Positions 5,619 to 6,843 of a DNA stretch of 6,843 nucleotides are shown piece by piece. Source of the stretch: Rhizobium sp. Q54 (lineage in GTDB: Bacteria > Pseudomonadota > Alphaproteobacteria > Rhizobiales > Beijerinckiaceae); contig CAMDOY010000201.1 in assembly GCA_945903655.1 (NCBI GenBank), positions 1-6,843 of the forward strand. Direction: 5' to 3'. The position numbers were made by a program, and so were the translations under genes. Every line of letters begins with the position of its first letter. Within the stretch, counting starts at the first letter, position 1. The notes beneath the pieces were generated by a model. The model did no database searches. It saw only the letters and a list, made by a program, of their open reading frames with translations, and had not been told where the DNA came from.

Positions 5619-6494
5619 TCAACCCTGTTTGGCGCCAAGCAAACCGCTCGGTCGCAGCACGAGAATGCCAGCCATCAGGACGTAAAGCAGCATGAGCGCT
5701 GCATCAGGCCACAGCAGCAGGCCAAAGGCCATGGCCTCGCCCACGATGAAGGCGCCCAGCAGGCTTCCGGGCAGGCTGCCCAGCCCTCCGATGACCACGA
5801 CGGCGAAAGCCTCGATCACGATGGTCGAGCCCATGGAGGGCGATATGCTGACCATGGGCCCCGCCAGAATGCCCGCCAGCCCCGCCAGCGCAGTGCCAAG
5901 GCCAAAGGTGAAGGTGAAGACGCGGGGCACATTCACGCCCAGCGTGCCCAGGGTCTCGCGATCCATAGCGGCGGCGCGGATCAGCAGGCCAAAGCGCGTC
6001 TTGTCCACGGCCAGCCAGAGCAGCAGCGCGACGACGCAGCCGATGACGATCAGCGCGATGTTGTATTGGGGGATGGCGTGGCCTGCGACCACCATGGACC
6101 CATCGAGCCCCACCGGGCGGGGCACTGCGGTCTGCTCCGCGCCCCAGACGATCTTGGCCATCTCCTGTGCGACCTCGAGGATACCGAAGGTCACCAGCGC
6201 CACAAGCAGCATGCCGCCCTTATAGACCCGTCGCAGGATCAGGGCCTCGACCACGGCGCCTGCGCAGCCAATCACGATGGACCCGAGCACCGCGACGGCG
6301 CTGAAGCTCCAGACGTTCATGGTGGTGAAGCGCGTGCAGGTCAGCAGCAGGTAGGCGCCGAGCATGTAGAAGGCGCCATGGCTGATGTTGATGATGCGCG
6401 ACACGCCGAAGATGACCGACAGGCCCGCCGCCATCAGGAAGAGGAAGGTCGCGCTCATCAGTCCACTGATGAACTGTGCCAGAATCCATTGCAT
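5619..6494 (-). CDS. livH: LivH-type branched-chain amino acid (HAAT) ABC transporter permease
   Basis: The 291-residue hydrophobic product is the normal length for LivH. It has about eight membrane segments and the family motifs: GLSVIFGVSRIINISHGAFYMLGAY (24-48), the cytoplasmic loop that contacts the ATPase with RAAAMDRETLGTLGVN (173-188), and VVVIGGLGSLPGSLLGAF (232-249). LivH pairs with LivM to form the inner-membrane channel, powered by LivG/LivF. The family moves branched-chain amino acids, amides, urea and aromatic acids, so the substrate is open. The ATG at 6494 is preceded by GGAGAG about ten bases upstream, a weak site. The binding-protein gene lies 67 bases upstream and the monooxygenase gene starts seven bases downstream. 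LivM, LivG and LivF are not in the window; the usual livM position is taken by the monooxygenase. Confidence 0.92.
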   Translation of the reverse strand: MQWILAQFISGLMSATFLFLMAAGLSVIFGVSRIINISHGAFYMLGAYLLLTCTRFTTMNVWSFSAVAVLGSIVIGCAGAVVEALILRRVYKGGMLLVALVTFGILEVAQEMAKIVWGAEQTAVPRPVGLDGSMVVAGHAIPQYNIALIVIGCVVALLLWLAVDKTRFGLLIRAAAMDRETLGTLGVNVPRVFTFTFGLGTALAGLAGILAGPMVSISPSMGSTIVIEAFAVVVIGGLGSLPGSLLGAFIVGEAMAFGLLLWPDAALMLLYVLMAGILVLRPSGLLGAKQG

Positions 6495-6561
6495 GGGGTG
6501 GGGGCTCTCCGCACGGGGGCTGGCGGCGCAGGAAAATCCCCACGCCGCCTGTTGAGGCAGG
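6495..6561 (-). promoter_or_regulatory. 67-base spacer with intercistronic hairpin between binding protein and livH
   Basis: GGCGGCG (6522-6528) and CGCCGCC (6543-6549) form a perfect 7-base-pair GC stem. Inside it GGA (6531-6533) and TCC (6537-6539) can add three pairs around an AAA loop. There is no T-run, so it is unlikely to be a full terminator. In ABC operons such stems after the binding-protein gene often stabilise the upstream mRNA, giving more binding protein than permease; that role here is an inference. Confidence 0.4.
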
Positions 6562-6843
6562 TTATTGACGCGACTGCTTCACCTCTTCCTCCGTGGGGAG
6601 GTAGATATCAGTCGCGAGCTTCACGATGTCGGTGAGAACGCCGATCTTCAGCTTGTCGTCCCAAGTCGCCTTGCCGGTCCAAAGGGGCGTGGCGCCCTGA
6701 TGGTCGAAGGGGCGGATCTTCACGTGGCCGAGGCTGGAGGTGAACTCCAGGCCCTCAAGCGCGTCGATCAGCTTTTCCGTTTCCACTGTACCCGCCTTGC
6801 GGATGCCTGCCTCGATGGCCTGCAGGTTCAGAAGCACCAGATA
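6562..6843 (-). CDS. LivK-type ABC transporter periplasmic binding protein, C-terminal part (5' end outside window)
   Basis: About 93 residues remain; the frame is open to the right edge (TAT CTG GTG CTT before the first in-frame possible starts). The sequence shows the C-terminal pattern of type I periplasmic binding proteins of the branched-chain amino acid/amide family: a helix with LQAIEAGIRKAGTVETEKLIDALEGLEF, the turn TSSLGHVKIRPFDHQGATPLWTGKA, and a TDIYLPTEEEV end. The 'G.V.IR..DHQ' segment closes one lobe of the binding cleft in this family. It lies immediately upstream of livH in the same direction, as in most LivK-LivH operons. It is not related to the Bug/TctC proteins at the other end of the window. 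The ligand is unknown. Confidence 0.85.
   Translation of the reverse strand, partial: YLVLLNLQAIEAGIRKAGTVETEKLIDALEGLEFTSSLGHVKIRPFDHQGATPLWTGKATWDDKLKIGVLTDIVKLATDIYLPTEEEVKQSRQ

Noticed and set aside
5175..6635. A 486-codon open frame on the plus strand across the monooxygenase and livH genes
   Set aside because: It is antisense to two well-supported genes. Its translation is rich in H, Q, D and G with no domain pattern, as expected from the reverse of GC-rich coding DNA.

Overview
The window looks like accessory DNA from a proteobacterium, most likely an alphaproteobacterium (an inference from the gene families). It carries several Bug/TctC-type periplasmic binding proteins, a branched-chain amino acid (HAAT) type ABC transporter and IS21/IS3 relics. 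It is a mosaic of two kinds of DNA joined by a scar of broken insertion sequences. The left part (1 to about 3480) is moderate in GC; a 60-base sample at 1381-1440 is 40% GC. The right part (about 4272 to 6843) is GC-rich; a sample at 6001-6060 is 67% GC.

Left block: the 3' end of one Bug/TctC-like binding protein (1-358, +), a 492-base spacer, a complete divergent Bug/TctC-like protein (851-1915, +), a 427-base spacer, then a complete classical Bug/TctC protein (2343-3314, -). The third gene is convergent with the second. It has a good sigma70-type promoter with a spaced palindrome just upstream. No TctA or TctB membrane subunit is visible, so all three are orphan binding proteins as far as the window shows.

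Middle scar (about 3458-4271): the start of an IS21-family istA with the terminal repeats of its element, cut after about 45 codons and joined to an IS3-family-like orfA (two in-frame stops) plus the first codons of its orfB. The IS21-type end abuts the truncated 3' end of a gene that resembles the tail of an IclR-type regulator (4272-4471, +).

Right block, all on the minus strand and transcribed from right to left: the C-terminal part of an ABC-transporter periplasmic binding protein (6562-6843), a hairpin-containing spacer, a LivH-type permease (5619-6494), and seven bases later an LLM-class flavin-dependent monooxygenase (4460-5611). This reads as an uptake-plus-oxidation operon: a solute is imported by the LivK/LivH-type system and attacked by the monooxygenase. 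The substrate cannot be named from sequence. The regulator remnant may once have controlled this operon.

I found no CRISPR array, RNA gene or phage gene, and nothing that clearly amounts to a new system. The best leads are the transporter/monooxygenase pairing, the nested IS scar that truncated a neighbouring regulator, and the operator-like palindrome upstream of the third binding protein.
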